Assembly: GCF_001294625.1 (NCBI RefSeq)
Contig: NZ_CP012677.1
Span: 310,001-374,000 of the forward strand
Origin: Arthrobacter alpinus
GTDB taxonomy: Bacteria > Actinomycetota > Actinomycetes > Actinomycetales > Micrococcaceae
Direction of reading: 5' to 3'
DNA length: 64,000 nt
Positions 8,089 through 17,014 of this stretch are shown here, piece after piece; the stretch's first letter is position 1; the number at the start of each line of letters is the position of its first letter. Under the pieces are notes generated by a model. It made no database searches, was not told the origin of the DNA, and worked only from the letters and a program-made list of their open reading frames with translations. Position numbers and translations under genes: made by a program.

Positions 8089-9597
8089 ATGAGAATCCCA
8101 GCAATCCTGTCCATCGACGAAGGCACCACGGGAACCCGCGCAGCCTGGGTGACACAGGACGGCGGAGTCCATGGCCTGGAATACCGGCCCTTGTCCGTGC
8201 ACAGCCCCAGACCGGGTGTGGTGGAGCAAGACGCCAACGAAATCCTTCAAAAGACCATCGAATCCGTGCACGCAGTGCTCGCATCAGCGAAAGTTGCGGG
8301 GGTGGAAGTCAAGGCTCTTGCCATCGCCACCCAACGCGCGACGGCGGTCCTGTGGGACACAGCCACAGGCGCCGCCTTGGTGCCTGCAATGGTGTGGCAG
8401 GACAACCGCTTCGCTAAGGAATTGGCTGAGCTGGGCCCTGACTGGGACGAACGTCTCCTTGCAACGGTTGGCCGTCCCACAGGTGTGAGATCCCCCTACC
8501 TGTGGGCGGCCCATCACCTGCGTGAGACCGCTGAAGTCAAGGCCGCCTATAGGCAGGGGCGGCTCGGCTTCGGCACCATTGAAACGTGGCTCCTGTGGAG
8601 TCTCACAGCGGAGCGTGCCTACATCGCCACCAGCACCAATGCCACTTCGGCGGGTGCCTATGTTCTGGCAACCCACGAATACGAGACCGACTGGATCACG
8701 GCATTGGGCTGCCCCCTGGATCTGCTTCCTGAGCTGCGTCAGGACTCCGACTTCTTCGGGCACACCGACGAAAAGCTCCTGGGCATCAGGATTCCGGTCT
8801 TGGCAGCCATGGGTGATCAGCACGCCAGCACCGTGGGTCTGGGCTGCCTGGAGGCTGGACAAGCCATGTGCGGACACGGGACCGGAAGTTTTGTGGACAT
8901 GCTCACCGGCCCCACCCCACCCTTAAAGCCGGGAGTGTACGACGGGACGCTGACCATGGTTGGTTGGCGCCGTCACAACGAAACGTTCTACGCCGTGGAA
9001 ACTTTCACGCCCACCACGGGATCTGCTTTGGACTGGGTGTGCAACACGTTGGGCTGGTTTGAATCGTCCCGCAAAATAAGTGAGCTGGCGGCCACCGTAC
9101 AAAGCTCCAACGGGGTCTTGTTCATCCCGTCACTGACAGGCATCCGCACCCCGGTGGTTGAACCGGGTTTGCGGGCCTCACTCACCGGATTGTCAATGGC
9201 CAACACGCGGGCGGAAGTTGCCTATGCAGTGCTGGAAGGGATCGCCCATTCGGTGGCCAGCAGCATGGAAGCGAACGCAGAATCCGCCGGCATGGCCGTG
9301 ACGGAAATTGTGGTTGGCGGCGGGCTTTCCGGCAGTGATGCCCTGATTCAGATGCAGGCGGACCTCACAGGTATCCCCATGCGCCGGCTGCCCGGAACGG
9401 AGTTTGCCACCCTGCGTGGGGTTGCTTTCATGGCGGGATCTGACGGGCTCCTCTGGGACTCGCTGCAAGATGCCGTGGCAGCTCTTGGACCCGGCGACGT
9501 TTTTGAATCGCGCACTTGTGAACCCGAACGGTTGGCGCGGCGCAGTGACTGGCATAGGCGCATTGCCAGCGACCTGGGCCTAGTACATCCCGGATAA
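8089..9597 (+). CDS. FGGY-family carbohydrate kinase (glycerol/polyol kinase-like)
   Basis: A 502-residue FGGY kinase. The N-terminal phosphate-binding loop is DEGTTGTRAAW (residues about 9-19, glycerol-kinase style DxGTT), the middle has AMGDQHASTVGLGCLEAGQA and GHGTGSF, and the C-terminal half has the adenosine motif VVGGGLSGSD followed by ATLRGVAFMAG. The family phosphorylates glycerol, erythritol, xylulose and similar polyols. The following GlpD-like gene suggests a product such as glycerol 3-phosphate or another polyol phosphate. A preceding GGAG (near 8080) serves as ribosome binding site. Erythritol kinase (EryA type) is a real alternative to glycerol kinase, so no symbol is given. Confidence 0.88.
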   Translation: MRIPAILSIDEGTTGTRAAWVTQDGGVHGLEYRPLSVHSPRPGVVEQDANEILQKTIESVHAVLASAKVAGVEVKALAIATQRATAVLWDTATGAALVPAMVWQDNRFAKELAELGPDWDERLLATVGRPTGVRSPYLWAAHHLRETAEVKAAYRQGRLGFGTIETWLLWSLTAERAYIATSTNATSAGAYVLATHEYETDWITALGCPLDLLPELRQDSDFFGHTDEKLLGIRIPVLAAMGDQHASTVGLGCLEAGQAMCGHGTGSFVDMLTGPTPPLKPGVYDGTLTMVGWRRHNETFYAVETFTPTTGSALDWVCNTLGWFESSRKISELAATVQSSNGVLFIPSLTGIRTPVVEPGLRASLTGLSMANTRAEVAYAVLEGIAHSVASSMEANAESAGMAVTEIVVGGGLSGSDALIQMQADLTGIPMRRLPGTEFATLRGVAFMAGSDGLLWDSLQDAVAALGPGDVFESRTCEPERLARRSDWHRRIASDLGLVHPG

Positions 9598-9658
9598 CAG
9601 ATTTTTCACCTGCTCATCAATACAGTTCTCAATGCAACTCTCGGAAGTGATAAACACC

Positions 9659-11329
9659 ATGATTTCCCTACCTTCACGCAAACCCAAGATGGGCCGGGCC
9701 AAAATGGTCTCGGACACACCCCTGCCCTTGGCGCGTCACGAACAAGTCGACCGACTCGACAACGGGCATTTTGACATCATTGTGGTCGGTGGCGGAGTTA
9801 CCGGCGCCTACACGGCCATGGATGCGGCACTGCGCGGCTACAAGGTGGCCCTGTTGGAAAAGGATGACTTTGCCTCAGGCACGTCCTCGAAATCCTCGAA
9901 AATGATCCACGGCGGGTTGCGCTACATTGAGCAGGGGAACCTGCCGCTGGTGCGCCACTCCCTCCTGGAACGCCAGCGGCTGCGCAAGAATGCGCAGCAC
10001 CTGGTCCAGCGCCTGCCGTTCTTGTTTCCCGTGCTCTCAGACAACGGCGTGTTCGACCGCCGCCTGGCTGCCGGCTTTGAAAGCCTGCTGTGGACCTACG
10101 ACCTGGCTGGCGGCTGGCGCGAAGGCGTTATCCACCAAAAGCTGACCAAGAACGAGGTCCTGGCGCACTGCCCCACGTTCAAGGCCGAAAAGCTTGAAAG
10201 TGGCTTCATGTACTACGACGCCCGGGCCGACGACGCCCGCCTCACCCTTACGCTGGCCCGCACCGCGGCGTACCACGGAGCCGTGGTCCTCAACGGGGCA
10301 AAAGTTACCGACGTCACCCGCCAGGGCGGCAAGGTCAACGGGGTGGTGGCCGAGGTTGACGGGCGGGAGATCCGCGCCCACTCAAGCGCTGTGGTCATCG
10401 CCACGGGTGTATGGCTGCGCGACTGGACAGGGGCAGGCAAGGACGTGGACGCGCCCACCATCCGCCCCGCCAAGGGCGTGCACATCGCCGTCCCGTGGAC
10501 CAAGATCCGCAACGACTGCACCGTCACCATCCCGGTCCCCGGCCGCAACCGTCGTGCCACCATCACCCGCTGGGGGGACACTTCCTACCTGGGCACCACC
10601 GACGAGGACTACAACGGCAACCTCGACGACGTGAACTGCACCCGGGAGGAAATGGAATTCCTGCTCGACGGCGCCCGCACGGCCTTGAACATCGACATCG
10701 AGCCCGAGGACGTGGTGGGCAGTATTGGCGGCTGCCGCCCGCTCGTGGCACCGCCCGGCGGAAAGACTATTGAGGTCAAGCGCAACCACGAGATCCGCAC
10801 CGACCCCGACGGGCTGGTCACGGTGGTGGGCGGCAAGCTGACCACCTCCCGACACATGGCCGAGCAAACTGTGGACGCAGCCCAAAAGGTGCTCGGTGAA
10901 CGGCGCCGCTGTAAGACCAAGTCCGCGTACTTGCTGGGTGCCGCTGGCTACGATGCGGAGGCGATTGTGGCCTCAGGAGGGCTCGCCTCCCATCTGGGGG
11001 AGCGGTACGGCACCGAGTCTCGGTTCGTCACCGACATCCTGGCCAGCGACCCCAGCTTGAACAAGCCGATAGTGGAGGGGCTGCCGTATCTGGAAGCAGA
11101 AGTGGTGTACTCGGCACGCCACGAACTGGCCCGCAGCGTGGACGACATCCTCTCGCGCCGCACCCGGGCACGCATAATGGCCCGCGACGCCTCCGCAGCG
11201 GCGGCCGAACGCGTAGGTGAGCTCTTGATGAAGGAACTTGATCTGCCGGCACTTGAAGTTCAGGCCCAGGTGGCCTCCTACCGAAACCAAACCGCGCATG
11301 AACGCGCCATCCTCATGGGAGAAAAGTAA
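9659..11329 (+). CDS. glpD: GlpD-like FAD-dependent glycerol-3-phosphate dehydrogenase
   Basis: The N-terminus carries the FAD-binding Rossmann motif DIIVVGGGVTGAYTAMDAAL followed by the GlpD signature FASGTSSKSSKMIHGGLRYI. The oxidase core contains YLGTTDEDYNGN and GGCRPLVAPP, and the C-terminal alpha-helical GlpD domain is present. The enzyme passes electrons from glycerol 3-phosphate (or an analogous polyol phosphate, as EryB does) to the quinone pool, probably at the membrane. ATG 9659 is preferred because GGAAG lies upstream; ATG 9632 in the same frame is the alternative. It ends two bases before the next gene, so translation is probably coupled. Confidence 0.87.
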   Translation: MISLPSRKPKMGRAKMVSDTPLPLARHEQVDRLDNGHFDIIVVGGGVTGAYTAMDAALRGYKVALLEKDDFASGTSSKSSKMIHGGLRYIEQGNLPLVRHSLLERQRLRKNAQHLVQRLPFLFPVLSDNGVFDRRLAAGFESLLWTYDLAGGWREGVIHQKLTKNEVLAHCPTFKAEKLESGFMYYDARADDARLTLTLARTAAYHGAVVLNGAKVTDVTRQGGKVNGVVAEVDGREIRAHSSAVVIATGVWLRDWTGAGKDVDAPTIRPAKGVHIAVPWTKIRNDCTVTIPVPGRNRRATITRWGDTSYLGTTDEDYNGNLDDVNCTREEMEFLLDGARTALNIDIEPEDVVGSIGGCRPLVAPPGGKTIEVKRNHEIRTDPDGLVTVVGGKLTTSRHMAEQTVDAAQKVLGERRRCKTKSAYLLGAAGYDAEAIVASGGLASHLGERYGTESRFVTDILASDPSLNKPIVEGLPYLEAEVVYSARHELARSVDDILSRRTRARIMARDASAAAAERVGELLMKELDLPALEVQAQVASYRNQTAHERAILMGEK

Positions 11330-11331
11330 TC

Positions 11332-12855
11332 ATGATCAGTAAAGAAGCACTCAAACGTGGATACAACCGTGGCAACTACACCGTCGGGGCACCCACCCAG
11401 CCGGCATTTGCGCAAAACCTTGGCCCTGTCTCCGGCGACCCGGTCTTTGGCACCACGCCGGTGACGGTTCCCGCCGAGGTCCTGGCGGAGCTGGCTGCTG
11501 TGGCCGATTCCGTGGTGACGGACCCCGCCGAGGTGGCCGACGGCACCCGTGACTGGTGGGCGGGCACCATGATCGCCGAGACTGGCGGCCGCCCGGCCGC
11601 CCCGGAAGCGGTCATCGTGGCCGTGTCCAGCACGGAACAGGTGCAGGCCGTCATGCGTATTTCGCACGCCCGTGACCTCCCCGTCACCGTTTCCGCAGGC
11701 CGCAGCAACGTCACAGGCGCCGCACTGCCACTGGCCGGGGGGATCGTTCTTGACGTCTGTGGCTTGGACAAGTTCCTGGGCTTTGATGAGGAAAGTCAGA
11801 TCATCGAGGTTGAGGCAGGGGTCTTTGGGGACATTTTCGAGGAGAAGATCCAATCCGAATATGGCATGACCATGGGCCATTGGCCGTCCTCCTACGCCAT
11901 CAGCACCGTGGGTGGGTGGGTTGCGTGCAGGGGAGCCGGCCAGCTTTCAACACGCTACGGAAAGATTGAGGACATGGTCTTTGGTATGGATGTGGTGCTG
12001 GCCAACGGCGATCTGGTGACGCTGGGCAACAGCTCCCGCGCCGCCGTCGGACCTGACCTCCTGCAACTGTTCATCGGCTCCGAGGGAACCCTGGGTGTGG
12101 TGACAACCGTCAGGTTTCAGCTGCACCGTCTGCCCGACCACGGCCGGGCGATCGCCTACGGGTTCAACACTTTCGCGGAGGGTTTGGAGGCCTGCCGCGA
12201 GATCATGCAGCAGGGCGCAACGCCTGCCGCACTGCGCCTGTACGACAACCTCGAAAGCGGTGTGCAGTTCGCCCTGCCCGACACTAACGTCCTGCTGGTG
12301 GCGGACGAGGGCGCCACGGAATCCGTAGAGGCGACGCTGGCCATCAGCGAGCGGGTGTGCGCCGAGACCGGCAGCAAGCTCGACGGTGACGCCATCTTTG
12401 AGCGCTGGCTCGAGACCCGATACCTGACAGGCAAGAGCGCTGAAGGCTTCAAACGTAGCCCCGGTCTGGTGGCCGACACCTTGGAAATGATCGGCCCGTG
12501 GAAGGGCCTGGCCGAGGTTTACGACGACGTCGTCGCCGCGGTAAACTCCGTTTCGGGCACACTTGCAGGTTCAGCCCACCAATCGCACGCCTACATCGAC
12601 GGCGCATGCCTGTACTTCTCCATGCGCGGCGACGTAGACGTTGACAAGCGGGCACAGTGGTACCGGACGGCCTGGGATGCGGCGAACGATGTCATCATCA
12701 GGCATGGTGCCACGCTCAGCCACCACCATGGAGTTGGGCTGTTGCGCGGACCCTATATGGAACGGTCCCTGGGAACCGGATTTGGCGTGCTGCAGACCAT
12801 CAAAGCTGCGTTGGATCCCAAAAACCTGTTGAACCCGGGCAAACTGGGGTTGTAA
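11332..12855 (+). CDS. FAD-linked oxidase related to alkyl-DHAP synthase
   Basis: A 507-residue flavoprotein of the vanillyl-alcohol-oxidase / GlcD superfamily. The FAD-binding segment includes VTVSAGRSNVTGAALPL, HWPSSYAISTVGGWVACRGA and GSEGTLGVVTTVRFQL. Near the C-terminus, TLSHHHGVGLLRGPYM matches the histidine-rich active-site motif of alkyldihydroxyacetonephosphate synthase, which swaps the fatty acid of acyl-DHAP for an alcohol in ether-lipid synthesis. Bacterial relatives are poorly characterised and may act as oxidases. Its place directly after GlpD, which yields DHAP, suggests a substrate containing or derived from DHAP or glycerol. Start ATG 11332, two bases after the previous stop. 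Confidence 0.82.
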   Translation: MISKEALKRGYNRGNYTVGAPTQPAFAQNLGPVSGDPVFGTTPVTVPAEVLAELAAVADSVVTDPAEVADGTRDWWAGTMIAETGGRPAAPEAVIVAVSSTEQVQAVMRISHARDLPVTVSAGRSNVTGAALPLAGGIVLDVCGLDKFLGFDEESQIIEVEAGVFGDIFEEKIQSEYGMTMGHWPSSYAISTVGGWVACRGAGQLSTRYGKIEDMVFGMDVVLANGDLVTLGNSSRAAVGPDLLQLFIGSEGTLGVVTTVRFQLHRLPDHGRAIAYGFNTFAEGLEACREIMQQGATPAALRLYDNLESGVQFALPDTNVLLVADEGATESVEATLAISERVCAETGSKLDGDAIFERWLETRYLTGKSAEGFKRSPGLVADTLEMIGPWKGLAEVYDDVVAAVNSVSGTLAGSAHQSHAYIDGACLYFSMRGDVDVDKRAQWYRTAWDAANDVIIRHGATLSHHHGVGLLRGPYMERSLGTGFGVLQTIKAALDPKNLLNPGKLGL

Positions 12856-12904
12856 CGCACCCATCAGGGGCCCTTCAAGCAACGCAGAAAGCGAGCACAA
12901 AATC

Positions 12905-13489
12905 ATGCGTGACCTTCCCGAAGACCTGGCTGGGATGTTGGCCCGAAACCCGGTCATCGCAGCCGTATTTGGCGTTGAGAACGTGACTGGCTTTCTGGCG
13001 TCGGAGTGCCGCGTGTGCCTTTTGGCCAACGTGGCACTCCACGAACTTGAGGGCCTGATCGCTGTCTTGTCGGCAGCAGGCAAGTTCACCTTCGTGAACG
13101 TTGACAACTGCTCCGGGCTTGGCAGCGACCGTGGCGCTATTGAGTATCTCAAGAAGATTGGCACCCAAGGAGTGGTTAGCACCAAAACCGCGCTCATCCA
13201 ACGGGCCAACGCCATGGGAATGGTGACCATACACAAGGTGTTTGTCACCGACCGCTCCAACCTGCCCCGCAGTGCCCTCGCCGTGGAACAAAGCAAGCCG
13301 GCCCTGGTGCAAATCATGCCGTGGCCGGTGGTGGCAGTGCTGGAGCCGGGTGAAATCCGTGCACTGTCACCGTACATTGCCGCCGGGTTCATCAAGACCG
13401 CCCCGGATGTGGCGGCCGCCCTCCGTGAGGGCGCCACGGGGGTCTCCACCAGCAGTCCCGAATTGTGGGACCTGGCCGTGCGCCAGTAG
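12905..13489 (+). CDS. glpP: GlpP-family glycerol-3-phosphate-responsive antiterminator
   Basis: A 194-residue protein covering the whole GlpP family (usual size 180-195). Recognisable parts are the N-terminal NPVIAAVFG, the VNVDNCSGLGSD strand-loop equivalent to the family's VHVDLxxGL, TQGVVSTKTALIQRANAMGM, IMPWPVVAV and the C-terminal AAGFIKTAPDVAAALREGAT followed by VSTSSPELWDL. In Bacillus, GlpP with glycerol 3-phosphate lets RNA polymerase pass a leader terminator of glp genes. The leader hairpin at 6537-6585 is the obvious candidate target. Encoding it inside the operon it controls would give positive feedback. Direct evidence of RNA binding is absent. Confidence 0.85.
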   Translation: MRDLPEDLAGMLARNPVIAAVFGVENVTGFLASECRVCLLANVALHELEGLIAVLSAAGKFTFVNVDNCSGLGSDRGAIEYLKKIGTQGVVSTKTALIQRANAMGMVTIHKVFVTDRSNLPRSALAVEQSKPALVQIMPWPVVAVLEPGEIRALSPYIAAGFIKTAPDVAAALREGATGVSTSSPELWDLAVRQ

Positions 13490-13520
13490 TTCCCTTTCCT
13501 CTCAACTAAGGATCACAGCC

Positions 13521-13826
13521 ATGTCATCGAAATATTTTCAGGTCATTGCCCACTACTTTCCCCAGCCCGATGAGGTTCAGAACGTCTTGGGGCTGCTAAG
13601 TGGGCTGGCTGCGGCAAGCCGGACCGAGGAAGCCAACCTCTCCTATGAGTTTTTCCGTGGCGAAGAGGATCCCGCCCACATCGTGATCCTGGAACGATAC
13701 ACGGATGCCGCCGGTTTTGCCGCGCACCGCGGGTATGATCACTTCAAGACCATCGGCCTGGGCCAGATCATTCCCAAGCTGGCCTCCCGCCGCGTTGAAA
13801 GCTATGAAGGGTCGACGGATGCCTGA
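13521..13826 (+). CDS. small ABM-domain monooxygenase-like protein
   Basis: A 101-residue protein with the dimeric alpha-beta-barrel layout of the antibiotic-biosynthesis-monooxygenase (ABM) family: strand YFQVIAHYF, a helix, strand NLSYEFFRG, strand HIVILERYTDAAGFAAHRGY and a terminal strand. ABM proteins are cofactor-free oxygenases or stress-linked small enzymes; the family cannot fix the reaction. ATG 13521 follows AAGGATCACAGCC, a reasonable ribosome binding site. Its end overlaps the alcohol dehydrogenase start by eight bases, so the two are translationally coupled and belong to the same operon. Confidence 0.75.
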   Translation: MSSKYFQVIAHYFPQPDEVQNVLGLLSGLAAASRTEEANLSYEFFRGEEDPAHIVILERYTDAAGFAAHRGYDHFKTIGLGQIIPKLASRRVESYEGSTDA

Positions 13827-14961
13827 AGCGACGCTGATGACCAGCGCAATACTCCGCCACTCCACCGCCGGCCGGCCCTACAAGGACAGCCAGCCGCTCA
13901 CCCTAGAACGGCTACCCATCCCGGTGCCACGTGCCGGTGAAGTCCTGGTGAAGATCGAACGTGCCAGCCTTTGCCACTCGGACCTCTCCGTCATTAACGG
14001 CTCCCGGATCCGGCCGCTGCCCATGGCCCTGGGGCATGAGGCCAGCGGCACCGTGGCCGACGTCGGTCCCGGCGTGGACGGGGTCAAGTTCGGTGACCGG
14101 GTGGTTCTGGTTTTTGTCCCCAGCTGCGGGCACTGCAAGGCCTGCGCCAGTGGGCGGCCGGCCTTGTGCCATCGCGGCGCCGAAGCGAATGGCGCCGGAG
14201 AACTCCTGCACGGTGAAGCGGTGCTGCGTTCGCAGTCGGGGGAGAGGATCAACCACCACCTCGGTGTTTCCGCCTTCTCAGAATATGCCGTGGTGGCCCG
14301 CGAGTCTGTGGTGGTGATTGACGACGACGTCCCGTTGGATGTCGCCGCCATGTTTGGTTGCGCCGCACTCACCGGCATCGGCGCCGTCATCCATTCCGCG
14401 AAGGTCACTGCGGGGCAAACAGTGATTGTGTTCGGTATGGGTGCCGTGGGTCTCGCCGCGGTCATGGCGGCCGTCCAAGTCCCTTACGCCACCGTCATTG
14501 CGATTGATCCGCTGCCAGAGAAACAAGCGTTGGCATTGAAATGCGGTGCACACTTTGCCGGGGCCCCGGACGAGGCGGCCGCGCTGGTGGCCGCCCACTC
14601 AGGCTTCGGTGCGGACGTGGCCATCGAAGCCGTGGGCAGTGCCAAGGTCATGGAGGCCTGCCTGGCCCTGTTGGGCAGGGGAGGGGCGCTGGTCTCGGTG
14701 GGGCTGCCCCACCCAGAGGCGATGCTGCACGTCCAGGCCCTGCAATTTGCCGGTACCGGCAAGCGACTGTTGGGTTCCTACATGGGCGACGCCGACCCCG
14801 CCCGCGACATCCCCGCCTACATCCAACTGTGGAGGAACGGGAAGCTGCCCCTGGAACTGCTGCATACGGACACCAAGCCGCTGACCGAGATCAACGAGGG
14901 GCTGGATGCGCTCGCTGACGGACTGGTGGTGCGCCGAGTGTTCACCTTCGAGGGCCTGTGA
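13819..14961 (+). CDS. zinc-dependent medium-chain alcohol dehydrogenase
   Basis: A 380-residue medium-chain dehydrogenase. The catalytic zinc cysteine is in SLCHSDLSVING and the GHEASGTVADVG motif carries the second ligand. The structural-zinc cluster CGHCKACASGRPALC has the normal C-x2-C-x2-C-x7-C spacing. The nucleotide-binding fold is VIVFGMGAVGLAAVMAAV. It oxidises an alcohol or reduces an aldehyde; as the last gene of the polyol operon it may process a side product of the oxidase or monooxygenase. ATG 13819 is chosen because it overlaps the preceding stop and fits the family N-terminus. The gene ends just before a long palindrome. Confidence 0.87.
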   Translation: MPEATLMTSAILRHSTAGRPYKDSQPLTLERLPIPVPRAGEVLVKIERASLCHSDLSVINGSRIRPLPMALGHEASGTVADVGPGVDGVKFGDRVVLVFVPSCGHCKACASGRPALCHRGAEANGAGELLHGEAVLRSQSGERINHHLGVSAFSEYAVVARESVVVIDDDVPLDVAAMFGCAALTGIGAVIHSAKVTAGQTVIVFGMGAVGLAAVMAAVQVPYATVIAIDPLPEKQALALKCGAHFAGAPDEAAALVAAHSGFGADVAIEAVGSAKVMEACLALLGRGGALVSVGLPHPEAMLHVQALQFAGTGKRLLGSYMGDADPARDIPAYIQLWRNGKLPLELLHTDTKPLTEINEGLDALADGLVVRRVFTFEGL

Positions 14962-14984
14962 ACACCTAGCGCTGCGCGAGCCGT

Positions 14985-15025
14985 GAGATATGGCGACTTA
15001 CGCGGGGCGTAAGTCGCCATATCTC
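14985..15025. terminator. 19-bp perfect hairpin between convergent genes
   Basis: GAGATATGGCGACTTACGC (14985-15003), loop GGG, then its exact reverse complement (15007-15025). It sits between the convergent alcohol dehydrogenase and DyP genes, where a bidirectional terminator is expected. There is no U-tract. The perfect stem and three-base loop also resemble a dispersed REP-like palindrome. Confidence 0.65.
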
Positions 15026-15056
15026 CAGGGTCACCGGGCGGGCGTCCCAATGGACG

Positions 15057-16319
15057 TCAGACGAACAGTGTTTCGCCCACGAAGCCGCCGGGCTGGCACC
15101 CCGGCGGGATGGCGAACACGGCCGAGCCCACCGGTGTCGTCCATTCATTGAGCAGGTCCAGCTCATCCAGCCGCTGCTGGATGGGCACGAACTGCCGGTT
15201 AACGTCGGCCTGGTAGGAGGCAAAGACCAGGCCGGACTCCGAAGCCCGGCCCGCCCCGGGAGCCACGTCGTAGTTGTAGGCGCGCCGGTAGATCCGCTGC
15301 GATTCATCCTCCGGCCGGGCCCGGCGCAGGTGCGAAAAGTCGGCAATGACCGGGAATCCTGCGGCGTTCACGGCATCGAAATCCGGTTCGTCGTGCTCCT
15401 GAACCCCTGTCAACGGTGCCCCGTTGTCCATTCTGCGCCCGATTGACTCGTCGCGCCCGGGCCGGTCCAGCCCGTCCCATTTGTCCAGGTCCATGCGGAT
15501 CCGCCGGATTACCAAGGATGTTCCGTGCTCCGTCCACGCCGGATTGGCGGCGTCACCCCACACCACCGCCCCGAATTTCTGGCTGCCCGGCCCAGGGTTG
15601 GCAGTGCCGTCCACCTGGCCGAAGAGGTTGCGCATGGTGGTCCCGGTCTCGTCGCTGCCGCGGGCGCGCCGGAACCCCTGCTGGACCCATTTCACGGTGG
15701 CGAAGCTCCGGCTGTCCTTCAACAGCATCCTTTGCGCATGCGCCACCGTCATTGGGTCATCCGAGCAGATCTGCAGTAGCAAGTCCCCACCGCTGAATTC
15801 GGGCACCAGGCGGTCGATGGAAAACGCCGGTAACGGTTTCAGCCAGGCCGGAGCCTTCGCGGGGGCGACGACGGACATCAGACCCGGTCCGAAGCCAAAC
15901 GTCACCGTCAGCCGGGCCGGCCGCACCGCCATCTCACCCTCGGTGTCCGCCAGGGCGGCCTTCCCGCCGGTCAGCTTCGCGGCGTCGTCGCTGAGCAGTT
16001 TCAGCAGCGCCCTGACCCGGTCCGGGACGGTACCCGGATTCAAGTCCAGGGCGATGAAGCTGCCGTGGGCCTGCGGGGGTGTTTGAACCCCCGCCTGCCG
16101 GACACCATAAAAGGGCACGATGGTCTCGCCATGGAGCTGGATGTCCAACGCCGGCGACGCCGGATTCTGTGCCGTCCCGGTCAGGGTGGCTCCGACGGCG
16201 GCCAACGCGCCCAGGCCGGCTGCTGCACCACCAAAGATCAGGTGCCTGCGCTGCAGGCCCCCGCCCCCGGGGTTGCCAGGGGGCGGGATATCCCGCCCCG
16301 TTGATGGGTGATTGCCCAT
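15057..16319 (-). CDS. Tat-exported DyP-type haem peroxidase
   Basis: A 420-residue protein starting at ATG 16319, preceded by GGAAGG. Residues about 20-50 form a twin-arginine signal (LQRRHLIFGGAAAGLGALAA). The mature part has the DyP motif GQVDGTANP (GxxDG, with the acidic distal residue) and the proximal haem histidine region ADFSHLRRARP; a conserved arginine lies in RRAYNYDVAPG. The family oxidises dyes and phenolics with hydrogen peroxide; EfeB members have been linked to haem iron release. The adjacent copper-handling genes match the actinobacterial arrangement in which a Tat-exported DyP is encoded with PCu(A)C and CopC-like proteins. It appears intact. Confidence 0.88.
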   Translation of the reverse strand: MGNHPSTGRDIPPPGNPGGGGLQRRHLIFGGAAAGLGALAAVGATLTGTAQNPASPALDIQLHGETIVPFYGVRQAGVQTPPQAHGSFIALDLNPGTVPDRVRALLKLLSDDAAKLTGGKAALADTEGEMAVRPARLTVTFGFGPGLMSVVAPAKAPAWLKPLPAFSIDRLVPEFSGGDLLLQICSDDPMTVAHAQRMLLKDSRSFATVKWVQQGFRRARGSDETGTTMRNLFGQVDGTANPGPGSQKFGAVVWGDAANPAWTEHGTSLVIRRIRMDLDKWDGLDRPGRDESIGRRMDNGAPLTGVQEHDEPDFDAVNAAGFPVIADFSHLRRARPEDESQRIYRRAYNYDVAPGAGRASESGLVFASYQADVNRQFVPIQQRLDELDLLNEWTTPVGSAVFAIPPGCQPGGFVGETLFV

Positions 16320-16338
16320 GATGTCCTTCCCCGGGCCG

Positions 16339-16944
16339 TTACTTGGTGTGGGATGAGGTGTCGGACTCCGGGGTGCTGTGGCTGGAATCGCCATGTTCCA
16401 TGCCGCCGTGCCCGGCGTCTTCGACTGAGCCGCCGTCGTAGTTCTCATTGGCGCCGCTGAAGTCCTTGCCAGGGGCGGTGAAGGTGAGTGTTCCGCCATC
16501 GGAGAGCTTGAGGGTGAAGGTGACATCGTCGCCGGCCTTGATGGGTTTTTGCAGACCCATCAACATGATGTGGTTGGCGCCTGGCTCGAGCTTGAACGTG
16601 CCCTTCGACGGGACCGTGAAACCGCCTTCCTTGGCCCGCATCTGCATGGACCCGCTGGCACCAGGCACCGTTTCGTGCAGTTCCACCATGGGTGAAATGT
16701 CCGTGGCGGCACTGACTACCGTGACGTCCGCGTCGCTGCTGTTGCTGATCACGCCAAAGGCGCCCGTCATGCCTGACTCCGAGGCCTTGATCCAGGCGTC
16801 GCTGACAGTCACAGCCGGCGTTCCGTGGCTGGCTGTAATGCTGGCCGGAGCCGCTGTTTCGTTGCTGGCGGCGCCACAACCGGCTAGGGCCAAGGATGCC
16901 GCGGCGAGAAGGGACAGGGCCGGAATGAGGGAGATCTTGTTCAT
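16339..16944 (-). CDS. PCu(A)C copper-chaperone lipoprotein
   Basis: A 201-residue protein with a lipoprotein signal ending in LALAGC (lipobox, cysteine about residue 23), so it is probably anchored outside the membrane. The copper site of the family, H(M)x10Mx21HxM, is visible as HETVPGASGSMQM followed by ANHIMLM. The C-terminal tail is rich in His, Ser and Asp (GHGGMEHGDSSH), possibly an extra metal-binding tail. PCu(A)C proteins hand Cu(I) to extracytoplasmic enzymes. It lies 20 bases upstream of the DyP gene and downstream of copC in the same direction, so the three are probably cotranscribed. Confidence 0.87.
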   Translation of the reverse strand: MNKISLIPALSLLAAASLALAGCGAASNETAAPASITASHGTPAVTVSDAWIKASESGMTGAFGVISNSSDADVTVVSAATDISPMVELHETVPGASGSMQMRAKEGGFTVPSKGTFKLEPGANHIMLMGLQKPIKAGDDVTFTLKLSDGGTLTFTAPGKDFSGANENYDGGSVEDAGHGGMEHGDSSHSTPESDTSSHTK

Positions 16945-17014
16945 GATAAAACTCCTGAAGCTGTGCCCCTGCCACCGCTGATGGGGCCGTGGCGGAGGGG
17001 AAAATTTGATGTGT

